A stretch of 64,000 nt of DNA from Ascarosepion bandense (GCA_037127315.1 JBBBDQ010001920.1:266001-330000); one strand, 5' to 3'; counted from the stretch's first letter, positions 23,473-33,992 are shown. Notes: generated from the letters alone by a model not told the origin. Made by a program: numbers and translations.

Positions 23473-23732
23473 GATTTTCTGCACTATTGTAAGAACTGCA
23501 ACCTTGAAACTTCTGAATAGCATTTCTTATGTCTTTGACTATTAGTGTATCAAATTTGATTAAAATCGGACCACTCCTTCTATAACCCGATTTTTTTGAT
23601 TATCGATTTTCGATATTCATCGGGAGTACCTTGACACAAAACCTAGTTAAGAACACTCACAGATGCTTATAATACAACTGTGTAAATTTTCAAGAAAATC
23701 GGTTCAGCCGTTTTGGAGTCTATAGGTAATGG

Positions 23733-23781
<49 letters not shown>

Positions 23782-23782
23782 G
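23042..23782 (-). mobile_element. Non-autonomous Helitron-like element, copy 1
   Basis: Read on the minus strand it starts with a (GT)n run, passes TAGACTCCAAAACGGCTGAA, an internal (AT)n run and CAAGATGTTTG, and ends with a GC-rich potential hairpin (around CAAGCAACGCTGAGC) then TATACTGCTAGT. The CTAGT terminus about 10 bp after a small hairpin, and no target duplication, fit Helitron 3' ends; the next host base here is T as expected. It has no coding capacity. Two further copies lie at 30525 and 36935. Confidence 0.6.
23736..23778. repeat. (AC)n microsatellite
   Basis: About 21 CA dinucleotides at the 5' side of the Helitron-like copy. Confidence 0.95.
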
Positions 23783-24100
23783 AATGTGTGGTTGTTAACA
23801 AATGAACAACTCAATGTGTGAGCTATGTATTGGGGATGGTGATTTTCTAAGCGCAGCTTAAATATGGCACAAGGCCCAAAGTATGGGATACCCAGTGGGG
23901 ATCAAACTCACTACACAATTGTAACAACTCTACACCACCTCAAAGTGCTCCTATGTGTTAGGAATGTCACATTGAAGTAATCCAAGATGACAAAAAAACA
24001 TGATACAGAAACCTTATGGCATCCAGGAATAGGGAAGGATGCCTTCCATAGGATATGCAGTGTATTAAGAGACAAGAAATGAGGTCCGAACATTTATGCA
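23783..24100. other. Spacer with a short dispersed motif
   Basis: GCTTAAATATGGCACAAGGC at about 23859 matches the motif near 2968. Nothing else is recognised. Confidence 0.35.
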
Positions 24101-24116
24101 ATGTCTAACTTTCTAT

Positions 24117-24500
24117 ATTCTGAAATGCGGTTCTACAGAAGGATGCAGAGAATATCATGGATCGAGCATATGAATAATGATAAGGTTTTGGAAAGGATGG
24201 AAACAGAAAGGAAATTAATACTGAGCATCAGAAAGAGACAGCTAAAGTTCCTTGGACAAGCAATGAGGAAAGAGGGTTTGAAGAACCTGATACGAACAGG
24301 CCAGATGGAGGGGAAAAGAGACAGGGGAAAGCAACGAATAACATATTTGAAGGACCTAATCAGGTGGATGATGGAATGAGGGTTGCATGGTGTAACAGGA
24401 GAAGGTGCGCTAAGAGCCACCAGGGATAGGAAGACGTGGAAAGCCATGATCGCCTACGTCTTGATGGAACAGGGCATATAATAGAAGAAGAATACTTGTA
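24117..24500 (+). pseudogene. RTE-like retrotransposon 3' fragment
   Basis: A plus-strand frame (24101-24379) reads EMRFYRRMQRISWIEHM, MRKEGLKNLIRTGQMEGKRD and RGKQRITYLKDLIRWMME. This is the region downstream of the reverse transcriptase domain in RTE-type non-LTR elements common in molluscs. The end (about 24478-24492) is followed by AGAAGAAGAA, the same AAG-type tail as the 36.8 kb copy. It is 5'-truncated. Confidence 0.8.
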
Positions 24501-24585
24501 AAGTATACTGAAACTGGTAGGGAACAGTGAGGAATGTATTTGACAAGTTTATGAATGGATGTCAGAACAAAAAAGTGATTATTAA

Positions 24586-25165
24586 AGGGTTAAAAAAGAA
24601 GAAGAAAAGAAGAAGGGAAGTAGAGAAAAGAAGAAGAAAAAGAAAAAGATATGAAGAAAAAGAAGAAGAAAAGACAAAAAAGAAAAAAAAGAAGAAATGA
24701 CAAAAAGAAAGATGAAGAAAACAAGAAAAATCAAAGAAGAAGCAAAGAAAAACGATTAGGACAAAGAATCAAGGAAGAAAAAGAAGAAAATGACAAGAGA
24801 AGAAGAAAAGTAGAAGAAAAAAGATGAGGAGAAAAAAAGACAAGAAGAAAAAAGAACATGAAAAAGAAAAGAAGAAGAAAAAAGATGAGGAGAAAAAAAG
24901 ACAAGAAGAAAAAAGAACATGAAAAAGAAAAGAAGAAGAAAAAAGATGAGGAGAAAAAAAGACAAGAAGAAAAAAGAACATGAAAAAGAAAAGAAGAAGA
25001 AAAAAGATGAGGAGAAAAAAAGACAAGAAGAAAAAAGAACATGAAAAAGAAAAGAAGAAGAAAAAAGATGAGGAGAAAAAAAAGACAAGAAGAAAAAAAG
25101 AACATGAAAAAGAAAAGAAGAAGAAAAATGAAGAATGAAAAAAAAAGGAAGAAGAAAACTATAAG
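24586..25165. repeat. Purine-rich GAA minisatellite with a unit of about 60 bp
   Basis: Units containing GATGAGGAGAAAAAAAGACA and AACATGAAAAAGAAAAG recur at intervals of about 60-61 bp five times between 24820 and 25130, inside a longer (GAA)n-like region. Lys/Glu-rich frames on one strand and Phe/Leu-rich frames on the other are artefacts of composition. Confidence 0.9.
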
Positions 25166-26192
25166 TTCATGTTTTATGCATTTTTCATTTTTGTCATTGA
25201 GAATTTCAGTCACAAACAAATCTGAAAAACTTTCAACAATTTCCACTGGTATAACATAGTCACCTTTAAATATTATTCTCGCAGAACTCATTTATGAACT
25301 CACAAATATATTCAAGAGTTATTATTCTGAAGAGATTGATAAATATGTTTTTATTTTTGGTTCAAAAATGGCTTAAATCTGTCGTTCAAGCCTCAAATGT
25401 TGTTACTAACACCTTACAGCCAGAGGCCTCCTGTTAAAAACAAGATGGCTGCTCTTGAGAAAATTTGGTTCAGAGCCAGATTGACTTATGGGAAAATCTA
25501 TTGAACTTGGCAGCTGTATAAGTATTGAATAAATTACCTTTCGTTCTTACATAGGAATTAATCACTTTTCTTTTTATTGATAATCATCAAAGGGTAAGCG
25601 AGGGCAAATAGAAGCCCTGACAGTTGAAATATGGGACAAGGTTATAAAGATTTGAAGAGTGATTGATGGAGAAAGGAAAAAAACAAGAAAGCCATGAAAT
25701 TAAAGCACTTTATTTAAAGAGTCTATAATATATGTATATTTATACACATGTGTGTATAACTATATATACTGTAATTACTGGTATATAAGTCGCACATCTA
25801 AATAACAAAGCTACGTAAATAGTATACTACATCCAATTAACTGGTATTATAAGAAGAAGGCCGTGGACCTGAGTTCAAAATGGACAGGAGCTGTGTCTGA
25901 CTGAATTAGAGTGAACTATAGTAACACCTGTACTCTTTGAAATTATGTCTTATATACTAACAAACAACTAGTAACAATATAAGAATGAAGTTGTGAATTT
26001 GAGAAATACAAATATTTGCCGTAGTGATTTTTTTTTTTTTTACAAGAGAGTTTATCCCATACAAGAACCAAGAGCCACTCAAAGTAGGAGGCTTACAGAA
26101 TAAGAGGCATTGTTTATGGAAATGTGAGAAAGATGGTTAACCCAAAATAATAAAACAAATAGGCATAAATTAAATTTTAATGTAGTATTTTG
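25166..26192. other. Spacer without recognised features
   Basis: About 1 kb of AT-rich DNA. Only short poly-T (26029) and TATA-type runs are visible. No gene or repeat family is supported. Confidence 0.45.
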
Positions 26193-26445
26193 AATTCCAG
26201 TTGAATTCCTTGCATTTACTTCCACACAAATACCCTTGGGAAATGTATTAATCCGTCTCTTCCCTCCAGTTATGGGTTAAATAACAGGACAGATTGGGTT
26301 CTATAGCCTTGGCTGGAAAACCAGTCTAGAATGCAATGGTAACCTACTGCAGGATAATCTTCTGCCTAGTCAGTCATGTCTATTTCAAGACACGAGCGCC
26401 CAAAGCATGTATCATGTATGGCACTTAACTGACCGATTGATATCT
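26193..26445 (+). mobile_element. tRNA-derived SINE, 5'-truncated
   Basis: It begins just after the B box (GAATTCCAGTTGAATTCC), continues through TTATGGGTTAAATAACAGG and TATAGCCTTGGCTGG, and ends in the tail block with AGTCAGTCATGTCT and CACTTAACTGACC. The same body occurs in the inverted pair at 34 kb. The A-box head is missing. Confidence 0.75.
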
Positions 26446-26556
26446 GTATACCCTGACAATTTAAATGATTTTTGTAAAAACTAAATTTATTGAGAAAAAT
26501 TTGCATTGCATAAAATCTGATATTATTTATATTTTTCAATCAAGATGAAGAATAAC

Positions 26557-26557
26557 A

Positions 26558-26602
<45 letters not shown>

Positions 26603-26622
26603 TATATATATATATATATATA
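26557..26622. repeat. (CT)n followed by (TA)n microsatellite
   Basis: About 19 CT dinucleotides, then about 11 TA dinucleotides. Confidence 0.95.
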
Positions 26623-26964
26623 TTACTTCATATGTTATTTTTGATGGATAGCCACATTTGTGTACATACTTTGTTTTTTTTTAATCAGTATTCATTTTGC
26701 CCTATTTACATTGTTCGGACTCTTATCATCATCTTTGTACACTTTCAAGTGAGTGAAATTTTGAACCAAACTTTTTACTTTGTTTACCGAGGTAGATTGT
26801 TCTAGTTCCACGAGTCATAACTCTTCCAGGTGTCACAGTATCAATTATCTCCCATTGACTCAACTTTCAAAGTTTTTGCTCACCTCTGCTGTAGCCAGGT
26901 TTTGAATTCACAACTCTTTGGGTTAAGTTACTAGATTCAAACAACGCTTTTATCCAGTGGGTCA

Positions 26965-27044
26965 TATATGATTATATATATATATATATATATATATGAT
27001 TATATATATATATATATATATAATCATATATATATATATATGAT

Positions 27045-27072
<28 letters not shown>
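26965..27072. repeat. AT palindromic microsatellite
   Basis: TA runs alternate with GATTATA and TAATCATA words, giving nested self-complementary segments that could form cruciforms. Confidence 0.85.
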
Positions 27073-27077
<5 letters not shown>

Positions 27078-27300
27078 TTCTTTGAACATTTTTAATCAAT
27101 ACTCGTATTTGAGTAGATATTCTGTTTTTAATCAAGCAGTATATTTATTTCTACCAGCCTGATTATTTACGATAAAATTTGTTACGAAAATGTGTGTCAT
27201 TTGGCAGGATTTGAACCTGCGATCCCTATCAACATAGAGGAAGACCACTCAACCATGAATGATACTATAGTCTAAACCAAGTCAAATCAAGCCTATATAA
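27073..27300 (-). mobile_element. tRNA-SINE (second family), left arm of an inverted pair
   Basis: On the minus strand an A-box-like TGGTTGAGTGGTC is followed by B-box-like GCAGGTTCAAATCCTGCC (about 27205-27222), then a body with ACACACATTTTCGTAACAAA and a tail with GATTAAAAACAGAATATC and TACTCAAATACGAGTAT. The head is tRNA-like but the length and tail make it a SINE, not a tRNA gene. Confidence 0.7.
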
Positions 27301-27439
27301 CACAATTTTTGATTCTATGCAAATAACCCTCACTGCTTTGAAATGTATCGTAATGTCAACAAATGTAAACAGACAATGTTACGAAAAATACCAAAGATTA
27401 ATGAAATGGTTTAACAACCAACATATTGAAATTATTTGT

Positions 27440-27630
27440 TTGAGCATTATTTTTAATCGATGCTCCTATGTTGATAGGGGTTGCAGGTTTGAATCCTGCC
27501 GAATGACACACATTTTTGTAACAAAATTTATCAAAAATAATAAAACCAGTAGAAATAAATATGCTGTTTGATTAAAAGCAGAATATTTTCTCAAATACGA
27601 GTATCAATTAAAAATAATGTTCAAAAAATT
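27440..27630 (+). mobile_element. tRNA-SINE (second family), right arm of an inverted pair
   Basis: TTGCAGGTTTGAATCCTGCC at about 27482 is the B-box part; the body ACACACATTTTTGTAACAAA and the tail with CAAATACGAGTATCAATT match the left arm in opposite orientation. The A-box part of the head is decayed. The two heads face each other across about 140 bp. Confidence 0.7.
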
Positions 27631-27680
27631 ATTTCAATATGTCGGTAGTTAAACTATTTTGTTAATCTTCGGAATTTTTC

Positions 27681-27715
<35 letters not shown>

Positions 27716-27777
27716 TCAATATGTCGGTAGTTAAACCATTTTGTTAATCTTCGGAATTTTTCTTAATATATATATAT
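27631..27777. repeat. Two-unit tandem duplication ending in TA runs
   Basis: A block with ATTTCAATATGTCGGTAGTT and CTTCGGAATTTTTCTTAATA is present twice (from about 27630 and about 27713), each followed by a TA microsatellite. Confidence 0.85.
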
Positions 27778-28165
27778 ATATGACTAAAAAAAGAGAGAAA
27801 TGGAAACACATTTCCATGGACAGACTTTATCAAGGTAAAAAAATGAAATAAATTTATTTGAAATAAAGTATCTATAAACAAAAAAAAAGTTGCTGGTTAC
27901 CTAAAAATTATAAAACACTCATAAATATTCATTAGGTCAACTGAAAAATAGATATTTAATTACGTCATTATGCATACTTGGAGAGAATTTTTTCATATTA
28001 AGTAGATTGTTTGGATTGTAATGTTATAATATGTTGAAATGATGGATTTAACCATTTTCTTTTAATTTTTGATATGTTTTTGCCTTGATAAAGTCTGTCA
28101 GTGGATGAAACAAGTTAGCTAAAACTAAATAGTTTTCCTCTTGTCTCTTTCTTTTCGTCATATGT
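27778..28165. mobile_element. MITE-like element with long imperfect terminal inverted repeats
   Basis: The left end (ATATGACTAAAAAAAGAGAG, then GACAGACTTTATCAAGG at about 27818) is the reverse complement of the right end (CCTTGATAAAGTCTGTC at about 28082, then GTCTCTTTCTTTTCGTCATA). The arms are about 60-85 bp and the whole is about 390 bp. No coding region. The superfamily is not determined because target duplications are masked by the TA run. Confidence 0.6.
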
Positions 28166-28193
28166 TTCCTCTCTCCAGATTATATTTGAGAAT

Positions 28194-28271
<78 letters not shown>

Positions 28272-28915
28272 CTCTAATATTTTTTCTCTAATAATTTTTT
28301 TTCTCTAATAATTTTTAAACTGATAACTTCCTGTAATTGGCATTTAACTCACTTCTACCTAAAAGGTTTAATCAAATAAACTTAAATAAAAATTTTTAAA
28401 ATTTTATATTGAAACCCATTCCTTCTCACCTAAATACACCTCTTCAAACAGCCCAAAGTCTTAACTTTAAAAAGTAATTTAACTCATTTAGTTGTCTATC
28501 TTTATAAAATATGAACTCCTATTCCTCCCCTTCCCAAATATACCATTTCAACACCCTGTAATCCCGCGACTACCAGCTCTGTCCTTTTCCACTTTGTGAC
28601 CGTTGTTAACCAAAAACCCCTCCACACTCTAACTCAGGGCCTTTGCCATTTGGAAAAACAATGTTGCTGACATGACGTGATTTAGAGTCTCTATTAGAAT
28701 TTTGAAAATTTTCTATAATTTATATTGGCTCTGTATTCTTAATACATTGAGCTCTCTGCCTGCATCAGTTTTTAATATTAAAAATTTTTAATATTGATTA
28801 GGATCAGGTTCTTGGAATTTACCTTCCTACTCTTCCACTTCGGATTAAAGAAAAAAAAATATATATATATATCAAAATGAATAAGGAATAAAGAAAATAT
28901 TTACAACTTTCAAAA
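28166..28915. other. AT-rich spacer with CA/TA microsatellite
   Basis: (CA)n then (TA)n at about 28198-28256, then poly-T and repeated TTTTTTCTCTAATAATTTT words. No gene is recognised to 28915. Confidence 0.5.
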
Positions 28916-29275
28916 TATTAATTTAAAACAGTGCTCAATATAAAAATAGTGCTATGAATATTTATTATAAATTATAGTTTAGAACATGTACAAACTACAA
29001 TAATAAACATTATTACCATCATTACTAACTACCTAATAAGACCATTGTTCTTTCAATGTCGAAACAAAATGTACACTTTTGTAGTAGATTGCAGTTTGTA
29101 CATGTTCTAAGGTATAATTTATAATATATATATATATTGTATTGAGACAACAGATGATTATTTAAACATATATTGTTAGATATCAAAGACAATGAATGTC
29201 TATTATGTTTAATCCTGAGCCATTCTAAACATTGAATTTTAGTTTTAATTTCTGCTGAAAATAAAGACAAAATTG
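28916..29275 (-). repeat. Dispersed repeat related to the 1.7-2.8 kb minisatellite
   Basis: AACAGTGCTCAATAT here is the complement of the TTGAGCACTGTT core in the minisatellite, and GACAATGAATGTCTATTATG is the complement of a block at about 2225-2255. The relation shows that the minisatellite derives from a longer dispersed element. Confidence 0.55.
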
Positions 29276-29549
29276 TTCAACAATTTGATATTTTTTTATT
29301 ATGTTGGCCCTTGGTTTAAGCTTTTGACTCTCATGAGCCATCCTCAGAGTGATTGTATGGACATTAACGCAGATAGTTACCATCAAAGGAGATATTCTTT
29401 TATGTTGATATAGAAGATTGCAATGATAAGTCACAGAATGGCAGAGATAGGTTGTAAATTTGTGATGCAGTTTTATGACATCATACCACATAAGAGACAG
29501 AAATACTAACAACAGAACCATATGTTTAGATGCAATGTAGTGATTTGTG
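29276..29549. other. Spacer without recognised features
   Basis: Contains a 98-codon minus-strand open frame without recognisable domains. I do not consider it a gene. Confidence 0.35.
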
Positions 29550-29995
29550 ATTTTTTTTTTTTGTTAATCATATCACCCCAAGCAAGACGATAACACTACT
29601 GATGCGCAGGGGGCTACATAAGAGTAAAAAGATTGGAAAAGAGAAAGCCGGAAACCACATCCTAACCAGGAAACAAGGGATGAGCCTCTTCACCTGTACA
29701 ATAGATGTGGGTGGAGTGTGAACCGGGCGATAGTTTAGTCTATCTACTCCAATTGAAAAAAAATAAGGAAAAGAGTGAAAAGATTGGAAAAGAGAAAACC
29801 GGAAACCGTATCCTAAACAGGAAACAAGGGATGAGCCTCTTCACCTGTTCAATAGATGAGGGTGGAGTGTGAACCGGGCGATAGTTTAGTCTATCTACTC
29901 CAATTGAAAAAATTAAAGAAAAGAGTGAAAAGATTGGAAAAGAGAAAACCGGAAACTGTATCCTAAACAGGAAACAAGGGATAGTTTGAAATGTA
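29550..29995 (-). mobile_element. LINE family A 3' end followed by a 150 bp tandem repeat
   Basis: Poly-T and AATCATATCACCCCAAGCAA at 29552-29585 mark the LINE-A 3' end. From 29631 a unit of about 150 bp (starting GATTGGAAAAGAG, with GATGAGCCTCTTCACCTG and GATAGTTTAGTCTATCTACT) occurs 2.3 times, at 29631, 29782 and 29932. The same unit occurs 1.4 times at 54975-55195. Confidence 0.75.
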
Positions 29996-30524
29996 ATTTT
30001 ATTGAATGGGGGTTGATTTGTTTAAATGTAGATGGCCTCCAATACGTGTATGTGTGAGGATTGCTATGTTATCAACTAATATCTTTCTAATATTACGTAC
30101 ATGGCTATGTTTTTCAAAGAAATGTTATTTAATAGAACTAATGTCAGAAAGTTGACAGGTAAGTCTACAGGAGATTGCGGTTGTAGTAAAATCAACAAAT
30201 ATAGTGGGTTTACTATTAGTATTGGAGATACAATCTCTTTTGGACATGTAAATTGATACACTATATTGTTTTTTTTTTGTAGAGGATTTAGTCATATGAT
30301 TGTAGCATTATTAGGGACTATCAGGTCAATTGTTTTAAATTTTTTATCATATATGATGAGATAATTTGTTTATTGTTATTAATAGGTTTAACATTTCTAC
30401 CTATTATGTTTTTGAATGTTGTTTCATCATGTTTGTAATTATGATGCATTTAGTTGCAATAGTATAACTGAATACTGTTATCTTTATTTTGATGTACACT
30501 GTTAATATCAATAATAATAGTGTA
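29996..30524. other. AT-rich spacer without recognised features
   Basis: No coding or repeat match supported by eye. Confidence 0.4.
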
Positions 30525-31278
30525 TCTAAACTTATTTATAAATGAAACTTTGTGTGTGTGTGTGTGCATGTGTATGTGCGTGTGTGTGTGTGTCTGTGTG
30601 TGTGTGTGTCCATTACTTATAGACTCTGAAACGGCTGAACCGATTTTTTTGAAAAAAAAAATTGTACTATAAGCGTCTGCAAGTGTTCTTAGCTAGATTT
30701 TGTGTCGAGTACCTTCGATAAATATCGAAAATCGATAATCGAAAAAATCGGGTTATAGAAGAAGTGGTCTGATTTTAAGCAAATTTGATACACTCATAGA
30801 CAAAGACATAATAAACGATATTCAGAAGTTTCAAGGTTACAGTTCTTACAATAGTGCAGAAATTCGATAATATATATATATATATATATAAAAGGCAAGA
30901 TGTTTGTGTGTGTGTGTTTATCTGCCTGTATGTCTGTATTTTTTTCAGCCCTTTTATTTTAGTTTTTGTTTCAGGTTTGGCTCTAAGTAGGTATAATTGT
31001 AGTTCTTAGTCTCAGCCATGATACCATTTACTCAGAGGACTTATTTAGCCTTCAAAATTTGGTTTATGACAAAAAAAACTTATTTGATATCGATAACAGG
31101 AAATCAAAATTTGAGTAACATCCATTCATTTTTCTTTCAGTCTACGGTTTCGCTTTAACTGGAAACACGTATTACTTTTTAGTCTTTTGTGCCAACGTCC
31201 AAAGTTTCTGAACTCCAGGACCGTGGATTAGTTTTAAGCTTTCATTACACGCAAGCAGCACCGGGTTATACTGCTAGT
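30525..31278 (+). mobile_element. Non-autonomous Helitron-like element, copy 2
   Basis: It begins TCTAAACTTATTTATAAATG then (GT)n, passes CTGAAACGGCTGAACCGATT and ATCGATAATCGAAAAAATCG, an internal (AT)n run at about 30871-30890, and ends CACCGGGTTATACTGCTAGT. The TC start and CTAGT end support a Helitron-like call. It is about 750 bp and non-coding. Sequence agrees with copies at 23042 and 36935 apart from microsatellite lengths. Confidence 0.6.
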
Positions 31279-31287
31279 GTCTATATA

Positions 31288-31345
31288 TTTCAAGATATGA
31301 TTGCCCAAGTGTGTATCATGTATGACACTTAACTGACTGACTGAA
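31288..31345 (+). repeat. SINE tail fragment
   Basis: GATTGCCCAAGTGTGTATCA and CACTTAACTGACTGACTG match the tail of the tRNA-SINE at 26193 and 34300. Confidence 0.6.
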
Positions 31346-31375
31346 TATAACAGTAGGAAACATGATTAAAATTTA

Positions 31376-31447
31376 TACTGGGCATAAAGTGGGGGATTAG
31401 TTTTCTATTGTTATGAAGTAATAAACTGATTTCCCACTAATTATACT
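31376..31447. mobile_element. Tiny palindromic MITE, copy 1
   Basis: TACTGGGCATAAAGTGGGGG on the left and CCCACTAATTATA on the right are inverted around an inner TTTCTATTGTTATGAAGTAA. About 72 bp. Four other copies are at 33921, 40946, 45304 and 51632. Flanking sequence is shared with the 33921 copy, so those two descend from one insertion. Confidence 0.65.
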
Positions 31448-31474
31448 TAATATAATAATGTAATATAATCTATG

Positions 31475-31648
31475 TCTTCTCCCTCCAGCTATGAGTTAAA
31501 TGGCAGGACAGATTGGGTTCTATAGCCTTGGTTGGCAACCAGTCTACCTCAGAAATTAATGGCAACCTACTGTGTGATAATCTTCTACCCAGTCAGCCAT
31601 GTCTGTTTCAAGACATGATTGCCCAAAGTGTATCATGTATAGCACTTA
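31475..31648 (+). mobile_element. tRNA-derived SINE body and tail, 5'-truncated
   Basis: CTCCAGCTATGAGTTAAATG, TATAGCCTTGGTTGGCAACC and the tail CCAAAGTGTATCATGTATAG match the first SINE family. Confidence 0.7.
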
Positions 31649-31649
31649 T

Positions 31650-31896
31650 TAATACCTTTCCCAAGAGTACCAGTGCTTAAGTGAATGCAGGATATTCAAT
31701 AGGAATTTGAACTTGGCTCACCGATTTCTCTTTCCAAGCCAATATCCACTACACCACAATGCACATCCATCACTAAATGCTTACAGCACCTGGTATTCCC
31801 AAGCGGTCACCCATCTAAGTTCTGACCAGGCTCAACATTGCTTAACTTTGGTGATCGAGTGAGAACTGGTGTATTCAACGTGATAGGCCATAAGCC
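31650..31896 (-). mobile_element. Chimeric 5S/tRNA SINE, copy 2
   Basis: Minus strand. The 5S-like head occupies 31896-31779 (GGCTTATGGCC at the start, ATGGGTGACCGCTTGGGAAT, TGCTGTAAGC at the end). The tRNA-like part follows (complement of CAATATCCACTACACCAC and TTTGAACTTGGCTCACC), then the body up to GTATTAAT, where it is truncated against the neighbouring SINE. Confidence 0.85.
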
Positions 31897-32435
31897 CTAT
31901 ATAGATGTAGACAGAAAAAAAGCAGATGTTGATAAGTTACTGAAAGACACAAAGTACTTCCCGGGACCCTCAAACTGGCTTCCCCCACAGTTTGCAGGTA
32001 GTGGAGGTAGAATGCACTAGCACTGATTCAAACAGTTTCATCTACCAAATTTCACTCACAAGATTTGGTTTAACATGTGCCAAACTATGGGATCATCTTC
32101 TTAATCACTGACTAATTAAACATGGTGAAATTTGAAACCTATGTCCCAGGGTAATGATACTTTGTAACAACTTATATATTCTCATGTAAACATCTAAAAA
32201 AAATTAATGAGTCAATTATTATTATTATTTAAAAAAATTCTGTTTGAACAGCATTTGTTTTAATCATAATAATTACATGCTGGGTCATAATGAATGATCT
32301 TAGCAGTGGCAGCATTGGGGTGGCTGGCACTCCTGGGTTCTTAAAAACATTATTTTAAAAGATTTTTAACAAGGAGAAATACTGAAAATGTAGAATGATG
32401 AGTTTATTACAATATAAAAACTAAAGAAAACATTT
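31897..32435. other. Spacer without recognised features
   Basis: No gene supported. The open frame at 31838-32020 is a shadow across the 5S-like head. Confidence 0.4.
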
Positions 32436-32439
32436 CTTC

Positions 32440-32985
32440 TTCTTCTTATATATGCTGTGTCACTTTAAGATGTAGGCGATCATGGTCCTCCCCATCTTCT
32501 TGACCCTTGTAGCTCTTAATATATTTTGTTTTGTTATTTCTCCCAAATCCTGCTCTACCACTCACTTGCTTAAGCCCATCAAGTATATCATGCAGTTTTA
32601 CCCTGTCTCTCTTTCCCTCTATCAATCCTGTGAGTATTAGATTTTCCAAGCCCTCCTTCTTCATTATGTGTCCCAGAAACTTCAACTGTCTTTTCCTGAT
32701 GTTAAGTATAAATTTCCTTTCGTTTCCATCCTCTCCAAAACCTTGTCATTACTTGTACATTCAGCCCATAGGATTCTCAGCATCTTTTTGTATAACCACA
32801 CCTGTCTTGCTTCGAGTTTTTCTTTCATCTTTGATGAGATTGTCCATCATTTGTTGCCATATAGGAAGATAGTACAATCTTCTTTGTTTCCAACAAAATT
32901 TCTTGTCTCTTAATACTCTGCTTAGCTTTTCTAATGCATCCTAAGCCCTCTCTATACACCTTTAGATCTCAGTATAGCACTGTTT
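32440..32985 (-). pseudogene. RTE-like retrotransposon 3' fragment
   Basis: Minus strand. KFLGHIMKKEGLENLILTGL and IEGKRDRVKLHDIL, with frameshifts upstream equivalent to FYRRMLRI and KMKEKLEA, match the 3' coding region of the RTE-type copies. The AAG-type tail is seen as TTCTTCTTCTTCTTA at about 32434. Confidence 0.75.
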
Positions 32986-33139
32986 TTCTAGCTTTGAGAT
33001 CTGCAAATTTTTTTATGGAAATTTTTCCACGTATCTTCTTTATAAGATTGTTTTCTATTGACAAAATAGCCAAAGAATTTAATCTGTCTTGAGTCATGGA
33101 TGGCCATAAGTATGTTTTCATAAGCTTTAAAAGATCCGA
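32981..33139 (-). pseudogene. hAT-type transposase C-terminal dimerisation remnant
   Basis: Minus strand. LLKLMKTYLWPSMTQDRLNS, LAILSIENNLI and KKFADLKARK correspond to the conserved C-terminal dimerisation region of hAT transposases of the ZMYM1-like kind. The segment is about 50 residues, in frame within a 140-codon open frame that starts at 33391, but the residues upstream of about 33140 show no transposase similarity that I recognise. It is a DNA-transposon fossil joined to an RTE fragment. Confidence 0.7.
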
Positions 33140-33775
33140 GACATAGCGGCATAATGGCGCCCTCGGCCTTGATGGTGCCCTGGGGAAGTACCCGAGTTGC
33201 CAGGATTTTGAGTCGACCATGGAACTAGAGCAAGTTAAGGATGTGATTTTTGTTGTTTCCGATTCATTAAAAAAAGGGAAAAAAGTTCTATGCAGGATAT
33301 AGGATGTGCTTGTTAGAACTATTTTTAGGATTTCCTGGGGAGATGGTGCAGACCCACCCACAATAGAAACAGTTTTATTTTTAAATGCCATTTTTTTCTT
33401 ATTTTACAGCTCCTGGTCTTTGCATTTGCTTAGTTTTTCAAGAGACTTCACAGTGATGTTTTGTTACTGAATTGTCACGTCAATCATTGTGCTAACTTTT
33501 TATTTACTGTCTTTGATATTAATGCCTGGGCAATTTGCTTGCATTGTTCGGTCTGTTGATAGAAAATCCCCGAGGATTGTAACATCTGTTTCCTCAACTA
33601 CAGATTCTGAATAATGTTTTCACCAGTTTGCAGCTGTTTATTTTACCCCATGTTGAAGACAGATCATCCAATGCAGATATTGAGCTACCCTGTCATTGCA
33701 CATGAGTATAAAGCATCCAGAGATAAACTAATGAACAGTTTCAATGAATTGAAAAAAACCTGACATTTTGGGTCC
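33140..33775. other. Spacer without recognised features
   Basis: No gene or repeat is identified. A slightly GC-richer patch at 33140-33230 may belong to the hAT remnant. Confidence 0.35.
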
Positions 33776-33780
33776 ATATT

Positions 33781-33898
33781 ATTATGCAGTCAGTTAAGTG
33801 ACATACGTGAAACACGCCTGGGCAATCATGTCTCGAAAGAGACATGACTGACTGGGCAGAAGATTATCCCGCAGTAGGTTGCCATGGCTAGAGGAGGA
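33781..33898 (-). mobile_element. tRNA-derived SINE tail
   Basis: CAGTCAGTTAAGTGACATAC, AAAGAGACATGACTGACTGG and GCAGTAGGTTGCCATGGCTA are the reverse complement of the first SINE family's tail. Confidence 0.7.
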
Positions 33899-33920
33899 AG
33901 AGATGTATTATATTAATAAG

Positions 33921-33992
33921 TAGTAATTAGTGGGGGATCAGTTTATTACCTAATAACAATAGAAAACCGATCCCCCACTTTATGTCCAGTAC
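33921..33992. mobile_element. Tiny palindromic MITE, copy 2
   Basis: AATTAGTGGGGGATCAG on the left mirrors CGATCCCCCACTTTATGTCC on the right. Same subtype and same flanks (in reverse) as the 31376 copy. Confidence 0.7.

Noticed and set aside
24731..25291. A 186-residue hydrophobic protein on the minus strand and Lys/Glu-rich frames on the plus strand
   Set aside because: Both are translations of a GAA-rich minisatellite with a period of about 60 bp.
27195..27300. A functional tRNA gene on the minus strand
   Set aside because: The head is tRNA-like, but it continues into a SINE body and tail and is mirrored by a second copy at 27440-27630.
32969..33391. A complete 140-residue gene
   Set aside because: Only the last 50 or so codons resemble hAT transposase. 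The upstream part has no recognisable domain and the frame start has no supporting context.
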